Part shown: in pieces, positions 23,869 through 36,711 of the stretch
Layout: each line of letters begins with the position of its first letter
How positions within the stretch are numbered: position 1 is the first letter of the stretch
Origin: Limonium bicolor
Lineage: Eukaryota > Streptophyta > Magnoliopsida > Caryophyllales > Plumbaginaceae
DNA length: 64,000 nucleotides
NCBI GenBank assembly: GCA_023374045.1
Contig: CM041778.1
Coordinates: forward strand, 401,076,438 to 401,140,437
Direction of reading: 5' to 3'
Translations under genes and position numbers: made by a program
Notes under the pieces: generated by a model
The model's database searches: none
The model's input: the letters and a program-made list of their open reading frames with translations, nothing else
Told to the model about the DNA's origin: nothing

Positions 23869-25908
23869 CTACTATAAAGCTGTTAAAACTTCAATTTTTA
23901 ACCCCTAATCCAATCTTAATCCACCCCTAATCATTCCCTAATCTTTCCACAAATTTTCTACATGTTTAAACACCTTAAAACATGCTCTAAACCTCTTCAA
24001 ATCATTTACTAACTCACCTCTCAATTCTTGGTTTGTTTACACAATTTTCTCACTTAGATCTCAACACTTAGCTTTCTAAGTTCTTCCATGTGACAGATTT
24101 TGCTCTAACACCTCCCTTGCTCAATGGTTTACACAAATGCCTTACTTGTATTCGATTGCATTATTCACCATTCCAAGTTCCAACCTAAGTGCAACTCTCT
24201 TCCTTATCAAATTTCCAATTGATTAACCTCCCAATTTCCCTCATTGTACCTAGTTACTCCTAGGTGGTTCTCTCACAATTTCCATTAGTTTCTAGGCAAA
24301 TTTTGACAACACTCCCCTGCATTTCTTAGCTTTTCCCAAGCATCACTCAGCTCACAAAAATCAGCTTTCACATCCCTGTTTATATAAGCATTAACATCAA
24401 CATAATTCCAACACATCCACACTCTCAACTTAGCTAGGTCTCACGGCCCTTGATCACCTTTAACCACATTTAAAACAATCTCATTAATTGTCCAACCTTG
24501 TAGTTTTGTGACTACACTAACACAATGACATTCAATCCACATAAAAATCTATTTCCCCAAGACAACAATTCAACTCAAGGTAAGCTCAATTACCTTGCTA
24601 GTTTTGGTTTCTCTTCTTTCCCCCCTTCTCCTCTTGTTCTTTCTTTCTCTTCTTGGTCTACCAAATGAGGCAAGCTACAGCCATGCCCAAATGACACACA
24701 ACCACCACCAAGTCAATTACTACTCTTGATATCAAAACCCTAGAATTTTAAGGAGGGTTCTTAAGGTTTTTAAGAAGGCATTACCTTGCACTTCTAAATG
24801 GAGTTCTTGGACAACAAAGCTAGCAATTCCAGCCCTTAATGAAGATCAAAAATCGGCTGGACATAGAAGAAAAGGGGAGCTCACGTTGGAAATTTTCAAA
24901 GAAATGAAAGAGAGGCTAGAATGATGAGCTCTTAAGCTTATTTTTACCTTGGAGTAATAAGAAGAAGATGGAGGTCCAAATACTCTTCTTAAAGCTTCAA
25001 AATGGCCTATATCCATGGTGATGAAGGTGGATTTTTTCAGCTTTTGAAGGGTGGAACTTGTTCCTTCTGGAGAGGGGAATCCAACGGTAGTAATTTTGTG
25101 GAGTTTAGAGTTGATTTGAGTGTTCAGCTAGAAGAAAGAAGAGAGGTACTGTGTGGGCATGGGGAAATCGCCATTGGAGCTATCAAGGAGGAGAAGGTTC
25201 AGATTTTGAAGAAAAGAAAACGTAGGAGAGAGGGGATGGGAGAGAGGGAGATATGTTAAAAGTCTTTCCCACTATTCATCCCTTCTACTTTACTTATTTG
25301 TCATGTAGTGCACAATAGTAGCTCTTATTATTTAATTGTGTGTGTGTGAGAGACATTAAGTCTCATTAATAAACCGGCCCCACATGTATTAATGTCCCGG
25401 GTCGTTTTTTTTCGTCTTTTTGAAATAACGCTCGTTTAATTACCCGGTTTTAACACTATTCACTCCCGAGACCCATTTTCCGGATTTTTCCCGTTTCTTT
25501 ATTTTTAATGGTTATTAAGCTTCCATTAATACTAATTATAGTTATTTAATAAACTATAATTTTTACGAGTATGTTTGACCACTCAAGGTCACGTTTTCGG
25601 GTTTTCTCGAAAAACGTGCTTTAAAACTTCGTTAGCGTTTTAATCCATTATTTGGATCCGTTTTCTTCGGGAATCATTCCCACATACTAATTAGGCATAT
25701 TTAAGCCTTAGGAATCCATCTCATACCCTAACGAGGTCATATATCTCCAATACTCATTTAATGCGCGTTTTAGCGTTTTTCGCGTTTTACGCATTTCTCT
25801 TTTCTTTTGGTTTAATTATCTTTACCAATACTCTCTAGGCACCATTAGGCCTTTAATAATCATATTAGAATAATTTAATCACCACTTTTAAGTCCGGGGT
25901 ATTAAAAG

Positions 25909-28900
25909 AATACGGCTCATTCCTTTGTCACAAATTTTAAGGAAAGATATAAGGTTTCATGCTGATATCAACAAATTGTAAATAAAATACTTTAGGTGAG
26001 ATTATGTATGGATGAAGAAACCTACCAATAATGTTTCACATCACATTAGACACAATGAGGCTTCTAAAACTATTTGATGAGTTATAAGTTAACCCCTACA
26101 TCACAATTACTTTCAGTTGACTACATTTTTAATTTCCTATAGAAATCTATGATCAACTTCTTGAAAGAAAATGGATAAAAAATAGATGAAGATGAAGAAG
26201 TGGTCAGCTGCTAGAAATAGAAAACTCTAAACTAAATCAGATAATCGAAATGAAAGCGGAACAAATACTGAGGTAAGGACTAAATAGAATAAATCATCAA
26301 AAAAATAAACACCAAAAAGCTTAAAATTTTGATTTTTTTCAAATTGTAGAATTTATTACATTGTATTTTTATCATTCAAAAATAGATAACTCAAGTAGTA
26401 TTCAAAACCAAACAAAGAGCATGCATAACATGGGTTCTATGCATTTGCAATGTCTCTCCCTAGGGGAGAGGAAATTTTCCATTTTGCTTCCACCACTTTG
26501 TTTGTCTCTTTGCTTCTTTAGAACTATCTCCTTCTAGAGCAAAAAGTTGTTTTATTTTTTTTTAGGGGTTATCCGATTCCAAAAAGCATGGTTGTGAGTT
26601 TACTTTTCTTTGATTGTCAAATCATTCTCCTTTTGTATCTACATATGCCAGAAAATGTGTTGGCAAACTCAAGGTGGATGGACTACATTCAGTGGAAATT
26701 GGCTCTCGATTACAAATTTGAACAAAGATATCCTGGATTATCAAATTGAATGCTTTATCTTCTCATAAGAAGATCATCACGAACATGTTGATGCCATCTA
26801 AAGTGCTTCAGAGGATAAGCATATGAAGGTCATGCTGATCTGTCCTTCCACCATTAAGAACACCGCGGTTAATCAATTTAGGATATCAGGTGTCTGTTGC
26901 CTGAGGCAAGTTCTCTTCAAAATGAAGCATATCTAGTTGGAGGGAGGTGCTGCATCTTTGATCGGTCGGGGATGATGAATATGCAGAAGAGAATCATGTT
27001 CAGAATTTGCTCATCAAAATTCACTCATTCATCAACATGGGTATAGGTAACTATCGGGTGCTCTCCCTTCAAATTCTTACACGTATTTTGAAGCATGCAA
27101 TAAGGGATACTCTGGTGGCGCCTGGACAAGCAGTGTGTGGCAAGAATTGGGATGATAAAGGTCAAACTCTGTAACTGGATTAATCGATTGGCACTTGGAA
27201 GATAAGATTTAATGAAGTTCAAATTTGGTCACAATTTTGTTATTGTGTCGGTGGGAGATGGTTTGATTAACGAGGAGGCAACTTCTAGCTTGTCTAGGTA
27301 TTGCTAGGAAAAATGAAGTGTAGTTCTTATGGTTACAGGGACTAGCAGGGGTTCATTGTAACCATGAACATACTTTTGAAACCTGTTGTTTCGGTTCCAC
27401 TTGAAATCTTAGTAATTTAGGTGGTTGTTAGTATTTGGTTCAGCATATGTTTGTATGTATGTTCTTTAATTAATTATTCTGTCATTTTCTAGCTTCGTTT
27501 AGTACTTACGGTGTCATTATGTTGGTTAGTTAGTCTTGTTTTGTCTTCAGTTTGTGATGAGGAAACGAGCTGGGAAGGGCGCCTATGGTCAGTGAGAAAT
27601 GTATTTCTTAAATAAAATTCAACTATGCATGGTTGGTATTGTCACCGACTTCTATACAATCACATGGAGTTGGATATTACTCTTTGTAATCCTATTTTAC
27701 TCATTATATAATATATTGTGTTGGTTTACCAAAAAAAAAATAAGAGCATGCACAATATTGTTCCTTACAAAAAAATTAGCTAGTTTGTCAAGTGCAATAA
27801 AGAAAATTTGGAGTTTCTCACAAGGATCTTCTGTTACAAAACCATGAGATGAACAAGCACTAGGGATACTTAACAACATGATAAAAAACATGAGGCCATT
27901 ATTGATTCAACCTTAGTAAATGAAAAACTAAAATTGAATACTAAATAAATAGTAATAAAAACATTAAAAACCAAAAACTTAAACCTCAATCCAACTCTTA
28001 TGTTTTTCAAAATATCAAAAAACTATAATCTTTCAAAACAAACTTTGTCATTTCTTGAAATTTCAAAAACAAACACATAAAACCTCAAGCTTACTCTTAA
28101 ATTAAACAATTTTGTTAATCTCCTATCCAAGTGTGGGTGATATCATTCTCCCTTTGGTGGGATCTCTCTTCTCCTCCCTTCAGCGAGAGCTTCTAGCCCT
28201 TTCCACTTTTTTCACCATGAGTGTTTTTTCAGATGGCTCCCCTTCTCCTCTTACCCTATGGTGTTTTGGTTCAGCTCCCTAATTAGTCCATCCACTGATG
28301 GTTTATTATCTGTTTTTCTTCACTGTCTTTTAGTTCGTTCTTAGTTTCGTTTATGTCGTTTATTGCTTGCATGTCATGTTTATTACCGATTATCTCTGCT
28401 TTGATGTTTTTTGAGTTTTCAACTCTATGTATGAGATTCGAAACAAAATGGGAGTCGTGGTTGGTGGTGTCCGCCCTTCAACTTCTTCATCTTCTTATCA
28501 CCATCGGCAATCTCGAAACCTCTCCACCTCCGGTTCGTCTTGATTTCACCCTCACCAGGCCATGCGACATAGGTATTCTAATCAACAAGCGGTTTCTTCA
28601 TCTTTGGAGATGAGTGACGGTATGAGTCTTCAGTTCGGAATCGAGAGCTGTTATTGCTAACAATTTCTCCATGGGTGTATTTAATGTGCCTTTGGTTTAA
28701 TTTCTACTCTGTCTTGCATGCGCACCAAGTGGAGATTTGTATGTTAATTGATGCATGCACATGGATTGGTGCTAGGTGGTGGGCTTCTTCGTTAACTTCT
28801 CCTTCAATTTCAGAGCCAACAAATGCCACTAATAATCGGAAAATTTTTCAATCGACCCATACATACTTGGTGCTGGTTGGTGCTTGGTGCTGGGTGGTGC

Positions 28901-29717
28901 AAGAAATGTTAGACTCAGTGGCCAATTGAAGGTGTTGTCTGTCTCCTCTAAGTTAATTATGGTTCAATTTTTGATGGTAACAGTAGGAGGAGTTGGAGTG
29001 TTGTAATGGAGATGACGTCAGTGGGGACTTGCAAGACTATCGGTACATGGTGGTTGATTTTTGTGCTAAAAAACTGTAGTACTGAAGTACTTAATCTAAT
29101 CACTATTAGGTACTGCAATTTAAGGAAGTTGTGATACAGGTTTACTTTGATAGCTTTTTACTTTTGTTTAGTACATGAAGGTTTGACTATTTTAGCCATT
29201 GATGAAGATTTGTTGAAGCTAGAAGAGCTTATAGAGCCAATTTGTATTGGTTGGTCTTCCGGTGAGCTGCTCATGCAACCTTCCCACATGAATTGTTTGC
29301 GAATAATAGTTAGACATGTTAGGGTAATTTTGTGCCGGTTTGTTTGTTTTTTGGTTGTAATCCCATCCGTATTTTGTTTTGCAATAGAAGAGACTTATAT
29401 TAATATGAACATGAAAGGTAAGTTACAAACCTAACATCATTAAGGACTAACGAGAGTAAAAACTAAACTAGCCAAAGGACCAACCTCCTAAACCCACAAT
29501 AGCTACCAACATGGCTAAAACAATCTAGCCAATACACTGAGGTCATCCTAGTCTCAAGAGACAATGCCTATAGATAAAAGAGACTCTGTGATAAGATGAA
29601 AGTCCAAAGGAGCCCATAGGGCATCAACAAATTACCAGCTTGAATCTGTGAAGGATTGCCTAAAACATCATCAAAGACCCAAGAACCGCACTACACAAGG
29701 TTTACACCGCAAACCAA
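25909..29717. other. No intact gene; one LINE-like 3' tail
   Basis: Short ORFs only. A segment ending ttggtttaccaaaaaaaaaa at about 27719-27738 looks like the A-rich 3' end of a LINE insertion, but upstream sequence (26640-27600) shows no readable RT. The stretch 29440-29717 continues beyond the CACTA-D insertion at 31026, so both flanks belong to one older sequence of unknown kind. Confidence 0.35.
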
Positions 29718-30084
29718 CACTGCTGACAAAAAAATAAAAAAACGGGCTATAAAAAACGCTTTGTGTAGGAAGCGTTCTTTAAAGTGTATGGACGGAGCAC
29801 ATAAAAACCGCTTTGTGTAGGAAGCGTTCTTTAAAGTGTATGGCCGGAGCACATAAAAAACGCTTATATTAGGAAGCGTTCTTTATAGCTCTTAGTAAGA
29901 CACTATAAAGAACGCTTCTTAATAATAAGCGTTCTTTATAGTCGACTATAAAGAACGCTTCTTAATAATAAGCGTTCTTTATAGTTGACTATAAAAAATG
30001 CTTATTATTAAGAAGCGTTCTTTATAGTGTACTAAGAGCTATAAAGAACGCTTCCTAATATAATAAGTCAAGTATAATGGACAC

Positions 30085-30223
30085 GGATTTTTTGGCTCAA
30101 ATTTGAACATGCCGCTCTTCTCTCTTCTTAATCTTCCATATATTCTCTTCTGGACGTGGATTTTTTGGCTCAAATTTGAACATGCCGCTCTTCTCTCTTC
30201 TTAATCTTCCATATATTCTCTTC
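30085..30223. repeat. 73-bp direct duplication in CACTA-D
   Basis: Two nearly identical 66-bp blocks beginning GGATTTTTTGGCTCAAATTT start 73 bp apart at 30085 and 30158. The identity suggests a recent event. Confidence 0.85.
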
Positions 30224-30690
30224 ACTCGCGTTAATTTTGCAACCTGCGCTGCACCTCTTCAATTCTCTTCTCATGGTAATTTTGCAACCATAACTGGCGA
30301 CCGAGGAACAGGGATTGCGCCTCTTCCATACTCTTCGATCATAGAAATCTTGCAACCGGCCATAACTGGTGAACAATGAACATGCTCTGCACCTCTTCCA
30401 TTCTTTTCACTCATGGTAATTTTGCAACCCTAACTAGTGAACAAGTAATATAATGCTCTGCACCTCTAGCTTCAATTCTCTTCACTCACGTACTCTTGTG
30501 CTTGCGAACAAGTAACATACTACTCTGCCTCTATCTTCTCATGGTAATTTGCAACCCTAATTAACTAGCCAACAAGGAACATGCATGCTCTGCGCCTCTT
30601 CCATTCTCTACTCACGATTTTGCAACCCCTGGCGAACAAGGAACATGCTCTACGCCTCTTTAATTCTCTATTCACAATAATTTTACAGGG
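30224..30690. repeat. Degenerate minisatellite in CACTA-D
   Basis: About six drifted units of 60-90 bp share TAATTTTGCAACC, GGCGAACAAGGAACATGCTC and CGCCTCTTCCATTCTC. Stops and length changes rule out a conserved protein. Confidence 0.7.
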
Positions 30691-31025
30691 TTTTGTATGT
30701 CGAATATGTGAAAATGCACAGGGAAAGGGAAAATATAAAAAAATAAAAATAATAATAATGAAGAACGCTTCCTTAAAAAAGTGTTATTTATTCTATCAAA
30801 AATATGGTGCCAAGACACTATAAAGAACACTTCTTAATAATAAGCGTTCTTTATAGTCGATTATAAAGAACACTTATTATTAAGAAGCGTTATTTATAGT
30901 GTCTTACTAAGAGCTATAAAGAACGCTTCCTAATATAAGCGTTTTTATAAGTCAAGTATAAAGAGCGCTTTATAAACGTTCTTTAAAGCTGAAATAAGCG
31001 TTTTTTATTCTTTTTTCCGGCAGTG

Positions 31026-32040
31026 CAACCCTAGGCAAAACTGATCCCCGAGAACCCATCAAAATCCCACTTCACATAGATAAGCTAACCAACAAACTAA
31101 CTGAACCATATTAAACATAAACTTAAAGTTCAAGTAAAACACCGGTTGAGACAAAAAGAACACTAAGCCTAGCAAAAGATACCAACATCGACTAATTGCA
31201 TGATTAAGGAGAGGCCTTCTAAACCATAAGAAACATTCTAAGCATAACAGAAAAACACAGCACCATAGAGGAAGCTACTACAGCCAGATTGCACAACTAA
31301 AATGAACGACAGAGAATAAAAGCAAAACCATGATTACCTAGGCACTCTGCCAACCTAGATAACCATGAAGATTTCCAGTCATATTTCCCGCCAGCCCCGT
31401 TTGGAGCAGGGGTTGCCCCTTCGTCATGTGGGGAAGGGTGCAACTGGGGTGTTCTCCTTCACATGTACTAAGTCGATCACCAACCTCGGAACCTTGCAGT
31501 CCAAATATGTCTTACCTTTTTTAATACTGGAGCGCTTCTTGTAAGTGATAGGATTAGTAGTTTCGAGAAAAAAAAGCTCTTACAATAAACAACCACTAAA
31601 TAAACTCTTAAATTAAATAACCACCACATAAAACTATATGTTTCATGTATGAGAATTGGCTTTTGACCGTGCTTGTCTTAGATGATATATTTACAACATT
31701 CATAATAAGATGTTTGTTAAAAAAACATTCATACTAAGGGGTCGTTCTATAACCACGATTGGAGTATTAATCTACTTTTTGGTAAAAGTGCTGGACAAGT
31801 GTCTATTTTTAATTGGATAAAAATAGCACCCAGTACACATGTCTAAACCTGATACACTAACCACAGTGAGCTTAATATTTTCACAGCTATTCCTGCGTTT
31901 GAAAGTTCGTAGCGAACGGCCCCTAAGATGATTCCTATATAGAAACTATCTAAACTACATATAAATCACGTATTCTTCTTTAATAGATACTAGCATATAC
32001 TACAAAACAGTAAACAATAATCTTTTGGCACAAAGAAGAA
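31026..32040. other. Older flank and upstream region of the chaperonin gene
   Basis: Bases 31029-31560 continue the sequence interrupted by CACTA-D; no domain is readable. The rest is AT-rich spacer upstream of the chaperonin gene. A clear TATA box was not identified. Confidence 0.35.
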
Positions 32041-32044
32041 CCTC

Positions 32045-32553
32045 GTGAAAAAGCGCTGGATAAATTCTGTAGTATCCATCCAGAAGCTTCCTGAAACCCT
32101 TATCTACCTTACTCCTACACTACCCAATCTTACAGTTCATCTCATCTCATCTCATCCCGCAGCCTGCTTCCGGACTCTCTTCTTTAAGCAGGTAAAACCT
32201 TCTTCTTCCTTTTGTCTAGTGGGCGTGTATGTGTTCATTTTATAGACTTGATGGCTTCTTTGTTGCAGTCGCTCCCCGTTTCCGTTACCTTTTCCTATCT
32301 CATTCTTGGAATTCTTGTTCTAAAAACAAGGGAATTATAATTTAAAATTGACTTAGCTTATTTAGGCGACAGGGAAGCAATACTGTAGAAGAGATTGAGA
32401 CTCCTCGATATCTCCTATGCACTAGCTTGTGTGTATTATCGAGAACTGGCTCGCGGAGAACTGTATTCAGTTCGTTTCATCTCGAAATTCATATGTTTTG
32501 GACGGATTTTCAAGGTTGCAAATTCTGTGTAATTGACAGGTCGTTCAGGTGAA
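32045..32553 (+). other. Chaperonin 5' leader with an intron
   Basis: A CT-rich leader with CATCT repeats (32137-32160) ends in AAGCAG followed by GTAAAACC at 32191, a good donor. The acceptor TTGACAG lies at 32533-32539, 15 bases before the ATG. This fits a 5' UTR intron, common in plant housekeeping genes. Confidence 0.55.
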
Positions 32554-35500
32554 ATGGCCACCGCTTTAGGAGGCGTGTCGTCTGTCAGCTCGTTCGCGTC
32601 CTGTAGGAGCCAAGTAAACAACAGCAAATTGATCATTTCTTCGAACAGGTTATCTTTCTTCTCCTCCATTTCTTCAGTACCCGTAAGAGTAGGAACCACC
32701 GCAAATGGAGTTTCGAGGAAAAGATGTTCTGCTAAAGTGAAGGCCGCTGCCAAGCAAGTGCACTTCAATAAGAATGGCTCTGCAATTAGGAAGTTACAAG
32801 TGAGTTTGAAATTTCTGAGCTTCGAATTTACTGAGTGTTTTACTTTGATTGCGGTCTGGGGTACTTATTAACTGAGGCATTCTGGCTTGACTTTGCCAGG
32901 CTGGTGTTAATAAGCTAGCTGATTTAGTCGGAGTCACTCTTGGGCCAAAGGGAAGGAATGTGGTTTTGGAGAGTAAATATGGCTCTCCCAGAATCGTAAA
33001 TGACGGAGTCACTGTTGCCAAGGAGGTATATTTGTATTCAGAGCACCTCAGATTAAGTTTTCTGCCTTGTTATGGTATATAGGAGTGGCTGCACTGTCAT
33101 GACATTGGGGGTTCATGATCGTTCCTCTGCGGTCTGTTGCTTTTCTGGTTTATCACGTGAGGTCACCATTTGTAGCTGTTAGAGCTGCAGCCTAAGTGGT
33201 TATACTTTTATGCGCAGGTTGAGCTTGAGGACCCTGTTGAGGAGATAGGGGCTAGGCTGGTAAGGCAAGCTGCTTCCAAGACAAATGATCTAGCTGGGGA
33301 TGGGACAACCACATCTGTGGTCTTGGCACAAGGCCTCATAGCTGAGGGTGTGAAGGTATCAATGAGAATAAAAAGTTGCAGATGAAATTTAAATTTTACT
33401 ATATTTTGAAATGGTTCTCCATTTTGTGATATTTGTTTGAAATTATCTGCTCAGATTGTAATCGCCGGTGCAAATCCAATCCAAATATCTAAAGGAATTG
33501 AGAATACAGCCAAAGCACTTGTGGGTGAGCTGAAGAAAATGTCAAAAGATGTACGTATATTTCTTATTCTGGCAAATTTTGATGGTGAGTGAATAGTCAT
33601 CTTATGAGGATTGTGGTTATAGTTATCTACTTTCACTCCAGGTCGAGGACAGTGAATTAGCTGATGTTGCTGCTGTTAGTGCTGGAAACAACTATGAGAT
33701 AGGAAATATGATTGCTGAAGCTATGAGTAAAGTGGGTCGTGAAGGTGTTGTGACTCTAGAGGAAGGGAGAGGTGCTGAAAGTGGCATGTACCTTGTGGAA
33801 GGAATGCAGTTCGATCGTGGGTATATTTCCCCCTACTTCGTCACTGACAGTGAAAAGATGACCGTGGAGTATGAAAATTGCAAGGTAATATATGATGCAG
33901 CTTTTCTGCTGAAATGCGACGCACTCCTAATAAACAGTGTGGTCCATTCTTCCAGTTTGGTAGTTGGGTGTTATCTTTAGATAGGTATTTGTTTTCCTGT
34001 TTGTTTGGCTGATTGTTTTGGTGTATCATTTTTACCTAAATAACATTTAACCTATATCATTATATGTGTGAATGGATACTGTGTAGATGCTCTATGTTGA
34101 ACAATCCAGTGTTCTCTCTCGTATCCGAAAGCATGTACAATGAGCTAGATTAAATTTCCTAAGACCATTTCACCACATTTTAGATACTCTGTTGTTTTCT
34201 CCTTGCCCATACAGTTGTTATTGGTAGAGAAAAAGATCACCAGTGCGAGGGACTTGGTCAGTGTTTTAGAAGATGCTATCAAAGAAGGCAAGCCAATCCT
34301 GGTAATTGCTGAGGACATTGAGCAGGAACCACTGGCTACACTTGTAGTAAACAGGCTTAGAGGAAGTTTGAAGATTGCTGCAATGAAAGCACCTGGATTT
34401 GGTGAGCGCAAAAGCCAATATCTTGATGACATTGCTGTTCTCACTGGAGGTAAGTGTTTCTAATGATCGAGACTCTGACACTACATCTTCAATGTTGTTT
34501 CTTCAGAGGGTGACATCCAGAATTAGACGTATCTCTTTATGTCTCATACAGGAACTGTTATTAGAGAAGAAGTCGGCCTATCTTTAGATAAAGCTGGAAA
34601 AGAGGTATTGGGACATGCTGCCAAAATTGTGCTATATAAGGAGTCTTCTACAATCATTGGTGATGGTAGTACACAGGAAGTTGTTGCGAAGAGAGTTTCT
34701 CAAATCAAGAAAATACTAGAGGTGTCATTCTTATATTGTTTACTGAACCTGTAATTCTTTTTTCATTCTTGTTTGTGATTTCGAATCAACTATTGATGTG
34801 CCTTGAGATATAATTATGATGGATGCAACCGTATATCATAATGCAGGATACAGAGCAGGAATATGAAAGAGAAAAATTAAATGAAAGAATAGCAAAGCTT
34901 TCAAGTGGAGTTGCTGTTATTCAGGTTTAACATTTGCTCCACTGTTCTTTATCAGTGACATATCTTAGTGATGGCACCAGTAGAGGATAGAGTCCCCATT
35001 CCAAATGAATTATTGAACACCACATACTGAGTTGGTGAATGAAACATACAGATTGGGGCCCAAACAGAAACTGAGCTTAAAGAGAAGAAATTGAGAGTGG
35101 AAGACGCATTGAATGCTACAAAGGTGTTGCTTCTTGTTTAACATTGTGTATAATGCTACCAAGTCATGCTATGTTAATGTCAAACCTCAAGTGATTGTTC
35201 ATATGAAAACTTTGGCAGGCAGCCGTTCAAGAAGGGATTGTTGTTGGAGGAGGATGCACACTGCTAAGGCTTGCATCGAAAGTTGACAGCATCAAAGAAA
35301 CTCTTGAAAATGATGAACAGAAGGTTGGCTAATGTTTCGTCAAAACTAGCCACATTGTGTTGGCCTTGATATATGTTTAACATATTTGAAATCTGACAAA
35401 TCTCTGCCGTGGTTTCTTTTCCTGTTTGATTGGTAGCTTGGAGCTGAAATTGTTAAACGAGCTCTCCGATATCCTATGGAACTGATAGCCAAGAACGCAG

Positions 35501-35982
35501 GAGTCAACGGAGCCGTTGTAATTGAAAAGGTTTGGAGTTGATGATCCTACTCTGTTACCTTCCTCTAAGCAAGGTTGATGTTAACTGAGAAAAGTAGATG
35601 CACTTGCCTAACTAGTTGTACTTTTTCATTTGTTCAGGTCTTGTCGAATGATGACCCTAGATTTGGTTACAATGCAGCGACTGGCAAATATGAAGATTTA
35701 ATGTCTGCGGGTATAATTGATCCCACAAAGGTCTGGTTTCCTAAAGCACGTCTTAGTTCCATTCGTAGAGTGATGATGACATTACAGTCTCAAGTTAGCT
35801 GTAGTGTAGATTTCCCTGACTTCAGTTTTCAAATTGGTTTGGCACTGAATTATAGTATGTCTCTGTTGCTGTTGCATTGCTTATAGGTGGTTAGATGTTG
35901 CCTGGAGCATGCAGCGTCAGTGGCCAAGACCTTCCTGACCTCAGATGCTGTTGTAACTGAGATCAAAGAGCCAGAACTGTAG
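32554..35982 (+). CDS. CPN60B: Chloroplast chaperonin 60 subunit beta (RuBisCO-binding protein beta)
   Basis: Coding exons: 32554-32799, 32900-33025, 33218-33355, 33455-33550, 33642-33884, 34215-34449, 34552-34721, 34847-34924, 35052-35123, 35219-35323, 35437-35529, 35638-35730, 35887-35982. All junctions are GT-AG and keep frame, giving 596 residues. Residues 1-55 are a Ser/Arg-rich plastid transit peptide. GroEL signatures: [12 protein letters not shown] (about 92-103), the ATPase loop GDGTTTS (about 151-157), [19 protein letters not shown] ending the equatorial-to-apical region, [12 protein letters not shown], and GGGCTLLR (about 478-485). The protein forms the mixed alpha/beta tetradecamer in the stroma that folds RuBisCO large subunit and other proteins with ATP. 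The start was chosen because it follows a 5' UTR intron acceptor at 32539 and yields the transit peptide. The frame stops at TAG 35980-35982, short of the conserved PMD.SGYGY-type tail encoded just after. Confidence 0.95.
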
Positions 35983-36138
35983 AAGTTTGGAACCCCAATG
36001 GATGGTTCTGGTATATGCTGCTCAATATAAACTAAATACAGCATGGTATCATTTTTTGCTCTACCTCAGTACAGATATCTTGCATGTAGATTTTCTTTAA
36101 ATCGTGCTTTGTTTACATTTGCAGGGTACGGGTACTGA
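35983..36138 (+). other. Conserved chaperonin tail downstream of the stop
   Basis: After TAG the same frame encodes KFGTPMDGSG up to a donor at 36011. The acceptor TTGCAG at 36119-36124 joins GGTACGGGTACTGA, adding YGY and a TGA. This is the normal C-terminal end (PMDNSGYGY) of plant CPN60 beta, still spliced to its own small last exon. Confidence 0.8.
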
Positions 36139-36711
36139 GGTGCCACGCTGTCATCAATGTTTGTTTACATGATATTATGGCGCCCTGATTGGTTTTCGTA
36201 GCCATTTTTCCCAAGCTGGTGTTGGCCTTTTTGCTTCGCGCCTTGAGTTTTTGGAAGGGATCTCATTGAATAGCAAGTATTATTATTAGGGTAGAAGTGG
36301 GAGTGCAATTCCTGGTTGGTGGAAGTTGCATGTGACAGTAGTCATATTGGAGTTGAGTACTTGAATGTGTTGAATTGCTCCCATACAATTCCATATGACC
36401 GGGGAAAAATCTAGTTGCAATAGTGGAAAGAGTTGGACTATGTTTGCCCCTATTTGTGGACAAGAAGTAGGTGTTTGCGGCCATATTGGGTTGGGATGAA
36501 AGAGGCTTCTATGTAACGTGGGTATGTTATTTGATTGGCGGTGCCCGCCCAATTGAGGTCTTCTTCTATCTTAAGAAACTGCTCGCGCTAAAATGGTTAA
36601 AATCCACATGCTACACGACAACATAACTTGGAATAATCAGCAGGATTTATGTAATTCCGAACACTATTTCTTGGCTACAGGTCACTGTAGCTATCTAGCA
36701 TACCTCCAGAG

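Larger units (their letters stand above)
21626..25908 (-). repeat. Putative gypsy-like LTR, about 4.3 kb
   Basis: The left edge is TGTAACACCCC. The right edge, on the - strand, is TTAATACCCCGGACTT, resembling the TGTAATACCCCGG start of long plant gypsy LTRs. A TGGTATC stretch lies just outside the left edge in the primer-binding position, but only 7 bases match initiator tRNA-Met. The interior holds tandem repeats and GC-rich hairpins and no coding domain; an 85-codon + ORF at 25002-25259 is probably chance. Only one copy is present, so the boundaries rest on terminal motifs. Confidence 0.45.
29718..31025. mobile_element. Non-autonomous CACTA-like hairpin element CACTA-D
   Basis: Terminal inverted repeats: left CACTGCTGACAAAAAAATAA, right (read inward) CACTGCCGGAAAAAAGAATA. 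The 3-bp duplication CAA flanks it at 29715-29717 and 31026-31028. Both subterminal zones (29750-30070 and 30765-31000) are packed with AAGAACGCTT / AAGCGTTCTT in alternating orientation, forming perfect or near-perfect 40-bp palindromes around TATAAAGAACGCTTCTTAAT. No transposase is encoded. The middle holds tandem repeats. CACTG ends with 3-bp duplications fit the CACTA superfamily. Confidence 0.8.

Noticed and set aside
25002..25259. 85-codon + strand ORF in the long LTR
   Set aside because: No recognisable domain, Glu/Lys/Arg-rich end from purine-rich DNA, and opposite to the element's direction.
28353..29434. Several + strand ORFs of 86-95 codons
   Set aside because: No motifs, no splice-compatible neighbours, and composition like surrounding spacer; probably chance.
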